A stretch of DNA of 64,000 nucleotides from positions 1 to 64,000 of the forward strand of contig JAOZHZ010000020.1 of the NCBI GenBank assembly GCA_026014615.1, read 5' to 3'. The stretch is from Candidatus Bathyarchaeota archaeon (GTDB taxonomy: Archaea > Thermoproteota > Bathyarchaeia > Bathyarchaeales > Bathycorpusculaceae). The notes under the pieces were generated by a model. The model made no database searches. It was not told the DNA's origin and saw only the letters and a program-made list of their open reading frames with translations. Shown here piece by piece: positions 1 through 7,290 of the stretch; position 1 is the first letter of the stretch, and every line of letters starts with the position of its first letter. A program made the position numbers and the translations under genes.

Positions 1-1
1 A

Positions 2-502
2 AACGCACCCGTAGGCGAACAACGCATCGAATGGGACGTATACTCCTCAGACATCGGCTGCTCAGGCGTCACCGACTTCTACTTCAGCGCATACTTCTAC
101 ATGAAACCCTACGACTACGGCATCACACTATTCCAACTCGAAGGCACTGTACTACCCAACTACTCGCCCCTATTCGGCTTAAGCACAGACGACGCATACA
201 ACAACAACCTGGTCCTATACTACATACAAGACATAACCCAAGGAGACGCAGGTGTTCTGCAAGCCTCAAACATGAAGTTCCCAACAAACCAATGGGTTCA
301 TGTTGAATGGGCTCAAACAATCAACAACGACGGCACCTCCTCCGTAAAGGTCTGGATAAACGGCGACCAACTCTTCGACTACAGCGGACACCTAGACTAT
401 GAAGGTCGCCCGTGGTACTTCAACATTGACCTATACCGCGGCAACGGCATGACAAACACCGAAGCAACAATGTACGTCGACGACGTCCAAATCTGGGCCT
501 AA
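2..502 (+). CDS. C-terminal part of a concanavalin A-like (LamG-type) surface protein
   Basis: The frame is open from the first bases of the window, so the 5' end lies outside; 166 residues are visible. The sequence has the alternating aromatic/acidic strands of a jelly-roll lectin or polysaccharide-lyase fold, with NQWVHVEWAQ and VKVWINGDQLF strands and the closing strand MYVDDVQIW that ends many such domains. Glycan binding or an extracellular adhesive role is inference from fold only; no catalytic residues can be named. A T-rich stretch follows the stop codon. Fold assignment is moderate, coding status high. Confidence 0.75.
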   Translation, partial: NAPVGEQRIEWDVYSSDIGCSGVTDFYFSAYFYMKPYDYGITLFQLEGTVLPNYSPLFGLSTDDAYNNNLVLYYIQDITQGDAGVLQASNMKFPTNQWVHVEWAQTINNDGTSSVKVWINGDQLFDYSGHLDYEGRPWYFNIDLYRGNGMTNTEATMYVDDVQIWA

Positions 503-515
503 AACCCCCTCCACC

Positions 516-526
516 CTTTCTTTTTT
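516..526 (+). terminator. T-rich terminator after the lectin-like gene
   Basis: A pyrimidine run of mostly T starts 14 nt after the stop codon, the usual form of an archaeal intrinsic termination signal. Confidence 0.45.
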
Positions 527-830
527 CACATCAAAACGAATCCCCAACAGAACCCACGCCAGCATACTCAAAACGTTTCACCCCCCCCCTTAAATTTCAA
601 ACTAGAAAAAGCATCAAGCGCCAAAACAAACTCAATAATCCTTTAACAATAAACCTTCAAAACAAATATAACAAAAAGTAACAAAAAATAACCAATTTAT
701 TTCTGCTTACAAATTCACAAGAACGGAAACAAGCACGCTTTGAAGAATGATTCTTTTGTTTAGTATCGTCATCCAGTGAAGATTGCCACCAAAAACGGGA
801 ACATGTAGCTCTTGAATCAACAGCCAGTAA
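527..830. other. AT-rich intergenic region between two converging genes
   Basis: About 300 nt between the end of the lectin-like gene and the end of the Gdt1-type gene. It contains a C homopolymer near 580-590 and A-rich stretches but no convincing reading frame, tRNA or palindrome. Confidence 0.5.
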
Positions 831-1409
831 CTAAAATAAACTGACTCCGAATACGCCGCTGAGTATGGATAAAGCGCCTAGAATAATAAACAGCGTCGAT
901 GTGCCGATTTTGAGCCACTTCGTCGGGAGCCTCGAAAGTAGCTTGGCACCCACCAGCACTGCAACGCCCGTCAACAGCGCGAAAGATAGCATTAACCCAA
1001 CAAGCACCAAAACCGCTGAGGTTTCAGCCGCCAAAGTGATGATTATGATTTGGGATTTGTCGCCTAGCTCCATAAGGGCAATAAGGGAAAAACTTGCAAG
1101 CAAAGGAAAACGACTGGTTTTTTTCTGGTCCACAGACTTCTCTTTGCCATTCAAAAACGGCAGAACCCCAAAAATTATGAAGACCACACCTGAACCTGTC
1201 TGTATCCAGTTGAGGGGAAGAAGCGAGACCAGAGAACCCCCAATCAAGGCGCTCACGCCGTCAACCACCAAAAACGCCAGCATCGCCCCGAAGAAAACGT
1301 GTTTCATTTTATATTGGCAGGAAAGTGAAACCACGGCAAGCTGGGTTTTGTCTCCCAGTTCCGTCACAAGTATGAGCATGAAGGTAGTGAATATGGGGAC
1401 AAGGTCCAT
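831..1409 (-). CDS. TMEM165/Gdt1 family cation transporter (UPF0016)
   Basis: A 192-residue polytopic membrane protein made of two homologous three-helix halves. The family signature E-L-G-D-K-(T/S) occurs twice, at residues 17-22 and 114-119, as expected for Gdt1-type Ca2+/Mn2+ transporters, in which these acidic residues line the ion path. Length matches the short prokaryotic form. ATG start at 1409. Family assignment is strong; the transported ion (Mn2+ or Ca2+) is inferred from studied homologues. It stands alone and converges with the gene to its left. Confidence 0.92.
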   Translation of the reverse strand: MDLVPIFTTFMLILVTELGDKTQLAVVSLSCQYKMKHVFFGAMLAFLVVDGVSALIGGSLVSLLPLNWIQTGSGVVFIIFGVLPFLNGKEKSVDQKKTSRFPLLASFSLIALMELGDKSQIIIITLAAETSAVLVLVGLMLSFALLTGVAVLVGAKLLSRLPTKWLKIGTSTLFIILGALSILSGVFGVSLF

Positions 1410-1555
1410 GCAAATAAATTTGACATTCGACTATAAAGGAAGTTCGCATGTTCAAGCGATTTAAACAAATTAAAAACCAAAAAGGTTAGTCGAGGACACC
1501 AAGAGGGAGTTAAGCAGGCAAGAGTTATTAACGAAAACAAGCCTGTCATACGATT

Positions 1556-1831
1556 ATGCCAGACAAAGTTCGATGTGCTCACATACTCGTAAAAACTCAA
1601 ACTGAAGCCAAAGCAGTTGAAGACCGTTTAGCCAAAGGCGAAAAATTCGCAGACATCGCAAAACAAGTTTCTCTTTGCCCTTCTGGAAAGAAAGGCGGTG
1701 ACTTGGGAAAATTCAGTCGAGGTCAGATGGTCAAAGAATTTGAGGTAGCAGCCTTTAAACTTGAAAAAGGCCAAACTTCCGCGCCTGTGAAAACTCAGTT
1801 TGGGTACCACATCATAAAGAGACTAGAATGA
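1556..1831 (+). CDS. Parvulin-type peptidyl-prolyl cis-trans isomerase
   Basis: A 91-residue single-domain parvulin. It opens with the typical strand VRCAHILVK, has the SLCPSGKKGGDLG loop before the GQM helix, and closes with the Q-F-G-Y-H-I-I strand; these are the conserved parts of the PpiC/Pin1 fold. No signal peptide or extra domain, so it is probably a cytosolic folding helper. ATG start. Monocistronic, flanked by the Gdt1-type gene and a small hypothetical gene. Confidence 0.95.
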   Translation: MPDKVRCAHILVKTQTEAKAVEDRLAKGEKFADIAKQVSLCPSGKKGGDLGKFSRGQMVKEFEVAAFKLEKGQTSAPVKTQFGYHIIKRLE

Positions 1832-1896
1832 TGGAAAAAGTTTGAGTATTATTTTTCCTTTCTTTCTTTTCAGTTGCTTAAACAAAAGGTCATAGG

Positions 1897-2094
1897 TTAG
1901 GGCGTCTCGCCCGCTTTCTGCAACAATTTCTCAAGCAATTTAAGGTCTTCAGTTACTTTCTGGCGGTTAACTGTTCTTGCCCTTGCTCGATGTAAAACGA
2001 CTTTGAAGCCCTCTAACCGTTCCCCTGTTTCTAAGTACCGTTTGATGAGTTTTCTTTCATGATCCGATAGCAGGCTGCTGTGCATAGCAATCAA
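1897..2094 (-). CDS. Small conserved-looking helical protein, unknown function
   Basis: A 65-residue basic, helix-rich protein (first ATG at 2094, a second in-frame ATG at 2085 giving 62 residues). No recognised domain, Cys pair or membrane segment. It contains an R-A-R-A-R basic patch and leucine-rich C-terminal helix. It precedes the virus-like element and could be host or element DNA. Coding status is moderate. Confidence 0.5.
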   Translation of the reverse strand: MIAMHSSLLSDHERKLIKRYLETGERLEGFKVVLHRARARTVNRQKVTEDLKLLEKLLQKAGETP

Positions 2095-2160
2095 GAGATA
2101 AGTGGGCGGTTTCTTATATAAGGTTAACGTTTGTGGTTTCTATAATAGGTTGCGTATTCA

Positions 2161-2216
2161 GTAACCTTTATTAAGTTGGCCGTGGTTACATAATTTGTAA
2201 CCAAGAAGGAGTAACC
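2161..2216. promoter_or_regulatory. Cluster of GTAACC sites ahead of the 2221 gene
   Basis: GTAACC occurs at 2161-2166, 2197-2202 and 2211-2216, and its inverse GGTTAC at 2184-2189. The inverse and the second copy form a perfect 6-bp inverted repeat with a 7-nt spacer (2184-2202). The last copy abuts the start codon at 2221. Binding by a repressor is inference. Confidence 0.45.
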
Positions 2217-2220
2217 TGAT

Positions 2221-2427
2221 ATGGCAACCACAACAACTCAAACCAACAAGAAAATGAGCTACCAAGAATTCTGCGCAGCCAACAAGCTGCCAACATGCCC
2301 TAACAGAACCCGAGTATTCCCAGAATACGGCACCGTGTTCTGTGAACGCACAAACGACCAACTTGACATCTCATACTGCAAGAAATGCAGCAAGGCAAAC
2401 CGCGAAAGAATGAGCCTGGAGTGGTAA
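2221..2427 (+). CDS. Small Cys-containing protein of the mobile element
   Basis: A 68-residue protein starting at an ATG preceded by GGAG about 10 nt upstream. It contains four cysteines after residue 18, ending in a C-x2-C pair (YCKKCSK), compatible with a small zinc-binding domain, and a MSYQEFC opening. No family recognised. First gene of a rightward trio (2221, 2433, 2865). Confidence 0.6.
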   Translation: MATTTTQTNKKMSYQEFCAANKLPTCPNRTRVFPEYGTVFCERTNDQLDISYCKKCSKANRERMSLEW

Positions 2428-2432
2428 AAGAT

Positions 2433-2864
2433 ATGGGAAAATACACCAAAGCTGAAATCAACGGAATCCTCAACCTTGAAGGCTGGCTCAACCAGCAAAT
2501 AGACGTCTTCAACCTCTTTGCTGTTCTTACCATCGGCGTCTCGAACAACCCAGGCGAATGGGAAGTTAAACAACAAACCTACTCAGAAAGCGTTTTGCCT
2601 ATAAACATTGAGGATTTTGACAACTGCCAGAATGAAAAAGACGTTAAGGCGGTTTTTCATAAATCCATACAATGTGCTGTTGCTGCTGAGATGTTCAAGT
2701 CAGCATCAAGGTATGACGATTTTACTGACGTATGCACAGAACGGGTCGTGGTGAGTGTTCCCAAGGTTGAGATTAACTTATTGAAGAGTCAGTATCCCGG
2801 TGACCCAGTGGACCAGGTTGTGGTTGCTTTGATTCATGAACGTATCAGGGAGGGAACGTGTTAA
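2433..2864 (+). CDS. Hypothetical protein of the mobile element
   Basis: A 143-residue protein. A longer frame begins at 2385 inside the previous gene, but the ATG at 2433 lies 6 nt after the previous stop and is preferred. Acidic, with no membrane segment or recognised motif; the middle part (residues 60-95) looks helical. Its stop codon directly abuts the ATG of the next gene, which indicates co-transcription and translational coupling. Function unknown. Confidence 0.6.
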   Translation: MGKYTKAEINGILNLEGWLNQQIDVFNLFAVLTIGVSNNPGEWEVKQQTYSESVLPINIEDFDNCQNEKDVKAVFHKSIQCAVAAEMFKSASRYDDFTDVCTERVVVSVPKVEINLLKSQYPGDPVDQVVVALIHERIREGTC

Positions 2865-3356
2865 ATGAGCCAATCATCTGAGAGGCGGGTAGAGGTCACA
2901 TTAGACCCGGCTTTATTCAATTTCATTACTGAAACGCTCCCATATTTGGGTTATGAGGGGGTTGAGGATTTGGTTAGGGAGGCGGTTGCGTTGAGGATGG
3001 AAGAGTTACTGCGACTTGCAACACTTGCTCATGAAAACCGAACAGCACAACAGTCAGATGACATAACTGAGAAAGACTTCACAGAGCCCAGAATGATAAC
3101 GGTAACTCTTGAGGTTTTTGAGCCCTTTCATGACTTCCTCAAGAAATATTTAGCGTTTTTCGGGTCCAAAATGACTTTGGAGGAACTAATACAGCAAATG
3201 GTCTACGAGGAAAGCCGACGTTTGTATAGCGCTTTAACTGAATTCACAAATGACAACAACCACTATGTTGGAAAACATTCATGGTTCACCAAACATCCAG
3301 AAGTAGCCCAGACAATAAGAGATTGCGAAGAAACTGAGAAAACTACAGGTCCATGA
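2865..3356 (+). CDS. Protein with two tandem ribbon-helix-helix-like repeats
   Basis: A 163-residue protein whose ATG directly follows the previous stop; AGGGAGGG upstream serves as ribosome-binding site. Residues about 9-50 and 77-120 look like two copies of the same unit: an opening beta-strand (VEVTLDPALF and ITVTLEVFEP), a helix ending in an aromatic, then a second helix beginning with (V/L)E-(D/E)L. This strand-helix-helix arrangement suggests a tandem RHH-type DNA-binding protein, but no signature is certain. The 3' end overlaps the opposing gene by 14 nt. Confidence 0.6.
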   Translation: MSQSSERRVEVTLDPALFNFITETLPYLGYEGVEDLVREAVALRMEELLRLATLAHENRTAQQSDDITEKDFTEPRMITVTLEVFEPFHDFLKKYLAFFGSKMTLEELIQQMVYEESRRLYSALTEFTNDNNHYVGKHSWFTKHPEVAQTIRDCEETEKTTGP

Positions 3357-3540
3357 TGGATTGTTCAAACTTCTCAAATTTAGCAGGGTCTGCCCCTATT
3401 TCGTTTAGTTTTTCTATTATCCGCATCCTTCGTTCTCTTTTTCTTTTTGCCTCTTCACTTTCTGGAAACTTCGAGCTTAAAATATTGATAATTCTGTCCC
3501 AGTCTTCATCGGTCACGGGAGCGGTCCGGGTCATTTTCAT
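3343..3540 (-). CDS. Small basic helical protein of the mobile element
   Basis: A 65-residue protein starting at ATG 3540. It contains a highly charged helix (EEAKRKRERRMRIIEKLNE) and a short acidic C-terminal part. Its start lies inside the end of the upstream 56-residue gene, a typical viral overlap. Unknown function. It is the last gene of the leftward module and converges tail-to-tail, with a 14-nt overlap, with the 2865 gene. Confidence 0.5.
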   Translation of the reverse strand: MKMTRTAPVTDEDWDRIINILSSKFPESEEAKRKRERRMRIIEKLNEIGADPAKFEKFEQSIMDL

Positions 3541-3676
3541 TCCTCATTTTCCTAACTTCTACAGCTAGCTCATGCAGCCAATCGCTACTTGAGTTTTCAA
3601 CAATGACGTCTGTGCTATTGCGTTTGTACTGTTTGCGGACTTCTTCTGCCAACTCATGTAGGAAATCACTGTTCAT
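3506..3676 (-). CDS. 56-residue protein built from a 12-residue tandem repeat
   Basis: Reading from ATG 3676 to TGA 3506 gives a 56-residue protein with two near-identical helical units, DFLHELAEEVRK at residues 4-15 and DWLHELAVEVRK at residues 32-43. The repeated amphipathic pattern argues that this short frame is translated. It overlaps the following gene by 35 nt in a different frame. Function unknown; a small helical adaptor or regulator is possible. Confidence 0.55.
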   Translation of the reverse strand: MNSDFLHELAEEVRKQYKRNSTDVIVENSSSDWLHELAVEVRKMRNENDPDRSRDR

Positions 3677-3751
3677 TGGCTAGTCTCGCTTCCTCTGAAT
3701 ATTATTGTTCTGTGCTTACATATAATAGGTATGGTCTCGGTTGCCTGCTAC

Positions 3752-5701
3752 TCATATCTTCAGCTCTGCCGTCCATTGATTGTCTTTCACAATATCCACA
3801 ACTTCATTAAGCACATACCAGTCGCCTTTCACGTAAACCCGCAAAGTTGGTTTATAGTCGGCGTGACCATCTACAGTTATGGGGTCTATCATGCGCTGCG
3901 GGTACGCTCTTTCCGCCAAAATAGCGTTTCCCCGCTGGCTACACTCAGTGTCACTGTTAAAAGACGTATCTACCTGTGGCGCCGCTTCTACGATTCCCCA
4001 AGGCTGCAGTTGACTCGCCACATGATTCGCGGTAGCTCGGAAAGCGCCATCACCAAAATTCAAACCATCCAAACAAACCCCCAAGCTATCACCTGAAAAC
4101 TCGAAGTACCATTCGAGTATGTTTAGGTTCGTCCAGTCTGGGCTGCCCGTCTTTTTCCAAACCCCCGTAGGATTCCCTAAGCTGTATTCGTTGTTTGGTC
4201 CAAGGGCAAGACTGTACTTGTTCCAACGGTTATCCTCGAACTTGCTGGGGTCAATTGTATAGTAGAAATAGTTTGAGGCGTCAGTTTTCAAATAAACCAC
4301 TGCAGAAGTCAACGATTTAGGATAAGTCACTGTCGAGATATACAAGGCGAAGTTGTATTTGCTGTATCCAGCTTTTCCCATGCCCGAAACAGAAGCAGGC
4401 AAAGTACGCTTAAAACTACTCTTACGAACCTCACCATCGGGCTGAGCAGAACATCTTAGATAGTTACTGCTACCCTGTAGTGGCTCTGTTGGGTTATCGG
4501 TTCCTTCTGAGAGAGTACCATAGAGTGCTGTCCAATTGCCAACATCATCGAGTGTCCATTCGTCGCCGTCTGCAGGGTGACTCCGCCGTCTAGCCCCATA
4601 CACCGTGACCCGATTCGCCACCGGATAACTATCCGTGTTATCCATACACCGCCGCAGACTTGGTGTGGTTCCACAAACAAAATCAAGGCTATTTCGTGAG
4701 TGACCTACGAGTAAGCCGCTGGGCGTCTCATACAGGTCAAAGCTCGGCGTCACACCATTATCCGCGTCTTCGGCAATCTGCTGCATCACTTTGAATGGCT
4801 GTTCACAATCAAAATCCACCGTGTGATCACTCAAAATCCTGTCATCCGTACTGCCAGTGGATCCGCCCGCATCAAACCAGTAAGAGTCCGTTGGGTGACG
4901 CGCTAAGTACGCACACAACGCCAAAGCCGCCTCAATAATGGTTCTGCCATTCGTTGCAGTACCATAATTATGCGTAAACCTACTGGGCGGAGTTTGAGAC
5001 TCGCAGCCGTGGCCATGACACCAAATATCCCGGTACTCCTCCCCATACCTAACGCTATCCACCAGCACCCGCCTGACCCTGCCACCGAACCGCTTAACCC
5101 CCGATTCGCCACTCCTGCCCAAATAAATCACAACAGCGTCGTGGTTATAGATGGCCTCATAAGCCGCCTTGCTCAAGAGCTTAAACTTCGCACCCGTCAC
5201 TGCATCATTAAACCGCGTCCAACTAATCTCCAACTGCCCCACCACATCACCATCGGCGGGAACAATAAACTCTTTGCAGACACAGACTAAATCAAAAACC
5301 GCCTCTTGACCAGCCGAGCCAGCAGCCACCAAAACCACACCCGTACAACCCCCCGAAAACACACCAGACAAGTCAACCTCAAAAAGGCCCGCCTCACTAC
5401 CATAAGCCACCTTAACCCAAGCACCACCGATCTCCTGCTGAAGCCACACCTGCCACTCCGTAGCAGTCAAACTGTAAACCCGCACAACCAAAGACGGAAA
5501 CAAGTCAGCATCAAAACTACACGCCTTCGCGTAATTCTGCACCACCTCCCCCGCCTGAATCGTCAAAGTCACCGTGTCCTCAGCCAACGCCGCCCCGCCC
5601 AAAGGCGTAGCAACCCAGCCGCTACTACAGAAATGGTCAAAAAACACGGCAGGCGCCCGATAAATCTCGATACGAGTCTTAGCTGGCGGAACAGAACTCA
5701 A
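3752..5701 (-). CDS. Tail-hub-like virion protein with carbohydrate-binding-type insertions
   Basis: A 649-residue protein. The preferred start is TTG 5701: it overlaps the upstream stop as TTGA and has GGGAG 8 nt before it; an in-frame TTG at 5719 is possible. An N-terminal beta-sandwich is followed by a segment like the first domain of caudoviral tail hubs (LEISWTRFNDAVTGAKF, later VVIYLGR), then NRVTVYGARRR, a second beta-sandwich resembling a carbohydrate-binding module (about 400-560), and a C-terminal strand set ending VYVKGDWYVLNEVVDIV that resembles the end of phage hub proteins. Structural role in adsorption or baseplate is inferred; no database check was possible. Confidence 0.6.
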   Translation of the reverse strand: MSSVPPAKTRIEIYRAPAVFFDHFCSSGWVATPLGGAALAEDTVTLTIQAGEVVQNYAKACSFDADLFPSLVVRVYSLTATEWQVWLQQEIGGAWVKVAYGSEAGLFEVDLSGVFSGGCTGVVLVAAGSAGQEAVFDLVCVCKEFIVPADGDVVGQLEISWTRFNDAVTGAKFKLLSKAAYEAIYNHDAVVIYLGRSGESGVKRFGGRVRRVLVDSVRYGEEYRDIWCHGHGCESQTPPSRFTHNYGTATNGRTIIEAALALCAYLARHPTDSYWFDAGGSTGSTDDRILSDHTVDFDCEQPFKVMQQIAEDADNGVTPSFDLYETPSGLLVGHSRNSLDFVCGTTPSLRRCMDNTDSYPVANRVTVYGARRRSHPADGDEWTLDDVGNWTALYGTLSEGTDNPTEPLQGSSNYLRCSAQPDGEVRKSSFKRTLPASVSGMGKAGYSKYNFALYISTVTYPKSLTSAVVYLKTDASNYFYYTIDPSKFEDNRWNKYSLALGPNNEYSLGNPTGVWKKTGSPDWTNLNILEWYFEFSGDSLGVCLDGLNFGDGAFRATANHVASQLQPWGIVEAAPQVDTSFNSDTECSQRGNAILAERAYPQRMIDPITVDGHADYKPTLRVYVKGDWYVLNEVVDIVKDNQWTAELKI

Positions 5702-5949
5702 TAGGATGTCTCCCTGCAAAACTTAGCTTTCACTGCCGCGTCAAAGGGGTCAAGGTTTTCACTTGTTTGTTTTGGCTTTGCTTTGGTGAACGTGCCCGCT
5801 TTGTTGAATGCTTTTTCGTAGGCAACGTCAAAGAGATCTCTTTTTTCTGCTGCTTTTTCCAGTGATTGTTTTTGTTCCGAGGGTTGCTGGTTTTTAGCCT
5901 TCAGTATGTTGATTAAGAGGCGGTCTGCAAATTCTTCTGGAGTTTCCAT
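5698..5949 (-). CDS. Small acidic/basic protein upstream of the tail-like gene
   Basis: An 83-residue protein. The ATG at 5949 overlaps the previous stop codon (TGATG), giving the start. It is charged, Lys/Glu-rich and low in structure (KQTSENLDPFDAAVKAKF), with a repeated F-D-(V/A)-A motif at residues about 46 and 71. Unknown function; position just before a tail-like gene suggests a virion or assembly role. Confidence 0.55.
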   Translation of the reverse strand: METPEEFADRLLINILKAKNQQPSEQKQSLEKAAEKRDLFDVAYEKAFNKAGTFTKAKPKQTSENLDPFDAAVKAKFCRETSY

Positions 5950-6353
5950 CAAACTACACCTCCCTGAATTTTTGATGATGAGAGGTGTTTCTGAATGGCT
6001 TTATCCAGGTCGCTTTTTCGAATGATGGATTTTGTTTTCAGGTCGTTTAATATGGCCTTTTGTTTTGCCTCACAGAGGATGGTTAGTCTATAGTCGATGT
6101 TTTTCAATTGTTGATTTGCATAGACTTCAGCCTTGGAGAGCAAAGCGTCGATAGTGTCGAGTGCACGGGATGTTATGATGTTCATTGTTTTCTCTATTTC
6201 AGCGCGTCGGTTTTCGGGTAGTTTATCCTTGATTTGATGTTCGTACAAGTGTGCTTTGGACATGCTGAGTTCAAGCCCCATTTTTTGGCGCATTGTAAAT
6301 TCAAAATAGAATTCTGCAGCCTCTTGCTCCTCCGGAGATAAGTTGTCTAACAT
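5949..6353 (-). CDS. Coiled-coil protein of the mobile element
   Basis: A 134-residue, almost entirely helical protein starting at ATG 6353 with GAGG 8-11 nt upstream. It opens MLDNLSPEEQEAAEFYFEF and ends in a Lys/Ser-rich tail. No recognised family. It overlaps the upstream gene by 7 nt and the downstream gene by 1 nt, so the leftward module is one tight operon. Confidence 0.6.
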   Translation of the reverse strand: MLDNLSPEEQEAAEFYFEFTMRQKMGLELSMSKAHLYEHQIKDKLPENRRAEIEKTMNIITSRALDTIDALLSKAEVYANQQLKNIDYRLTILCEAKQKAILNDLKTKSIIRKSDLDKAIQKHLSSSKIQGGVV

Positions 6354-6682
6354 TGTTTTTCCTCTTTTTGTTTAATTATTTGTTTGAGTTCTTCGGATTC
6401 CTGGACGACTTTTAGAGCTGAAGCAAAAATTGAATCCAACTTAGTTTCGACTAGTTGAGATATAGATGTCTCTAAGGCATCAATCTGGGCATCTAAGTTT
6501 GAAAGAGCTGAGAGAACCGTTTTTTCAAGTATTTTCTGTTTCTTTTTGGGTAACTCATTGAATCCCTCAATTGCCCTAATCTTAGCAATAATAGGTTCGT
6601 TTTGCTTCTTTCGACGTTTCCTATGTTTCACCACTGCTTTTTCAACGTTGTTTCTTTGTTTGACGGGGTCTTTGTAAGGCAT
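6347..6682 (-). CDS. Basic coiled-coil protein, first gene of the leftward module
   Basis: The frame is open up to 6766, but the ATG at 6682 has GGTGA upstream and begins MPYKDPVKQ, a plausible cytosolic start, giving 111 residues. A Lys/Arg cluster (KHRKRRKKQ) at about residues 19-27 is followed by a long amphipathic helix region. The basic N terminus suggests nucleic acid binding; some terminase small subunits begin similarly, but I cannot confirm that. The longer reading would cover the paired operator upstream, another reason to prefer 6682. Confidence 0.6.
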   Translation of the reverse strand: MPYKDPVKQRNNVEKAVVKHRKRRKKQNEPIIAKIRAIEGFNELPKKKQKILEKTVLSALSNLDAQIDALETSISQLVETKLDSIFASALKVVQESEELKQIIKQKEEKQC

Positions 6683-6700
6683 AACCTTGTCACCAGCAAC

Positions 6701-6747
6701 AGTATTACAGAAATACTTATTAAGCATTTTGGTATTGCAGTAATACC
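6701..6747. promoter_or_regulatory. Pair of tandem palindromic operators in the divergent promoter
   Basis: Two inverted repeats of identical design: AGTATT-N5-AATACT at 6701-6717 and GGTATT-N5-AATACC at 6731-6747, with centres 30 bp apart, about three helical turns. Consensus RGTATT-N5-AATACY. They sit 19-65 nt upstream of the leftward start at 6682 and about 135 nt upstream of the rightward gene at 6882. Spacing favours cooperative binding of a dimeric repressor; that reading is inference. Confidence 0.65.
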
Positions 6748-6881
6748 TAAGGCGTGTTTGTATCATCTTCGGTACGGCTCAAACACTGGCAAAAAATCCG
6801 CATAAAGTCGGCTCCGTATACCAGCGTCAACAGCTGGTCGCCATCCACAAACCGCGCTGCCAAAAAGGAGGATAGAAGAAG

Positions 6882-7079
6882 ATGACCGAAACAAATGCTC
6901 TAACCCTAAAAGTAATGGGGAAAAAATCGTCAATTTTAGACCTTTTGAACGCTATAGAAAAATTGTATCCCCTGCATATCCGCAGTGAATTGTTGCAGAA
7001 TGACCGTGATGACGGATACCACGTTTTTGAACACCTTATAATCCAAGAGGATGCCGCCAATGAGTCAAAGCGCTGTTGA
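6882..7079 (+). CDS. Small protein, first gene of the rightward module
   Basis: A 65-residue protein whose ATG is preceded by AAAGGAGG, a near-perfect ribosome-binding site about 10 nt upstream. It has a LTLKVMGKKSSILDLLNAI opening, suggestive of a small alpha/beta fold. No family recognised. Its 3' end overlaps the next gene by 20 nt. First of a run of overlapping genes leading to the P-loop ATPase. Confidence 0.65.
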   Translation: MTETNALTLKVMGKKSSILDLLNAIEKLYPLHIRSELLQNDRDDGYHVFEHLIIQEDAANESKRC

Positions 7080-7182
7080 CGTCAAAGAGGTCTTAGCGGA
7101 AGTTCGCCTCATCCTACAAGAGACCCTGAAAATCTTAGACAACGAAAACGATGCATCCAAAAGGAACAAGCGATTCCAATGA
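7060..7182 (+). CDS. 40-residue helical protein of the mobile element
   Basis: ATG at 7060, with AAGAGG 9 nt upstream, reads MSQSAVDVKEVLAEVRLI and continues as a single amphipathic helix with a basic tail (KRNKRFQ) to TGA 7182. An alternative in-frame ATG lies at 7051. The stop overlaps the ATG of the next gene as ATGA. Tight overlap on both sides and a proper ribosome-binding site support translation; function unknown. Confidence 0.5.
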   Translation: MSQSAVDVKEVLAEVRLILQETLKILDNENDASKRNKRFQ

Positions 7183-7286
7183 CAATACAACTAAACGTCG
7201 ACTTGATCCGGTGTAAATACTGCCAAACCGTGAATTCAAAGTGGAGAGACCGCTGCCGAAAATGCGGCGAATTTCTGGGGGAATAA
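7179..7286 (+). CDS. 35-residue zinc-ribbon protein
   Basis: Reads from ATG 7179 (overlapping the previous stop as ATGA) to TAA 7286. It is almost entirely a zinc ribbon: C-x2-C at RCKYCQ, then C-x3-C-x2-C around DRCRKCGEF. Such rubredoxin-like knuckles mediate nucleic acid or protein binding. Too short for routine gene calling but supported by the two Cys knuckles and operon context. Confidence 0.6.
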   Translation: MTIQLNVDLIRCKYCQTVNSKWRDRCRKCGEFLGE

Positions 7287-7290
7287 AAAC

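Noticed and set aside
31-306. 91-codon Arg/His-rich frame at the window start
   Set aside because: Alternative frame of the lectin-like gene; biased composition typical of an off-frame reading.
865-1464. 199-codon open frame antisense to the Gdt1-type gene
   Set aside because: Complete overlap with a strongly supported membrane protein; composition is the Ser/Thr/Pro-rich shadow expected from the opposite strand.
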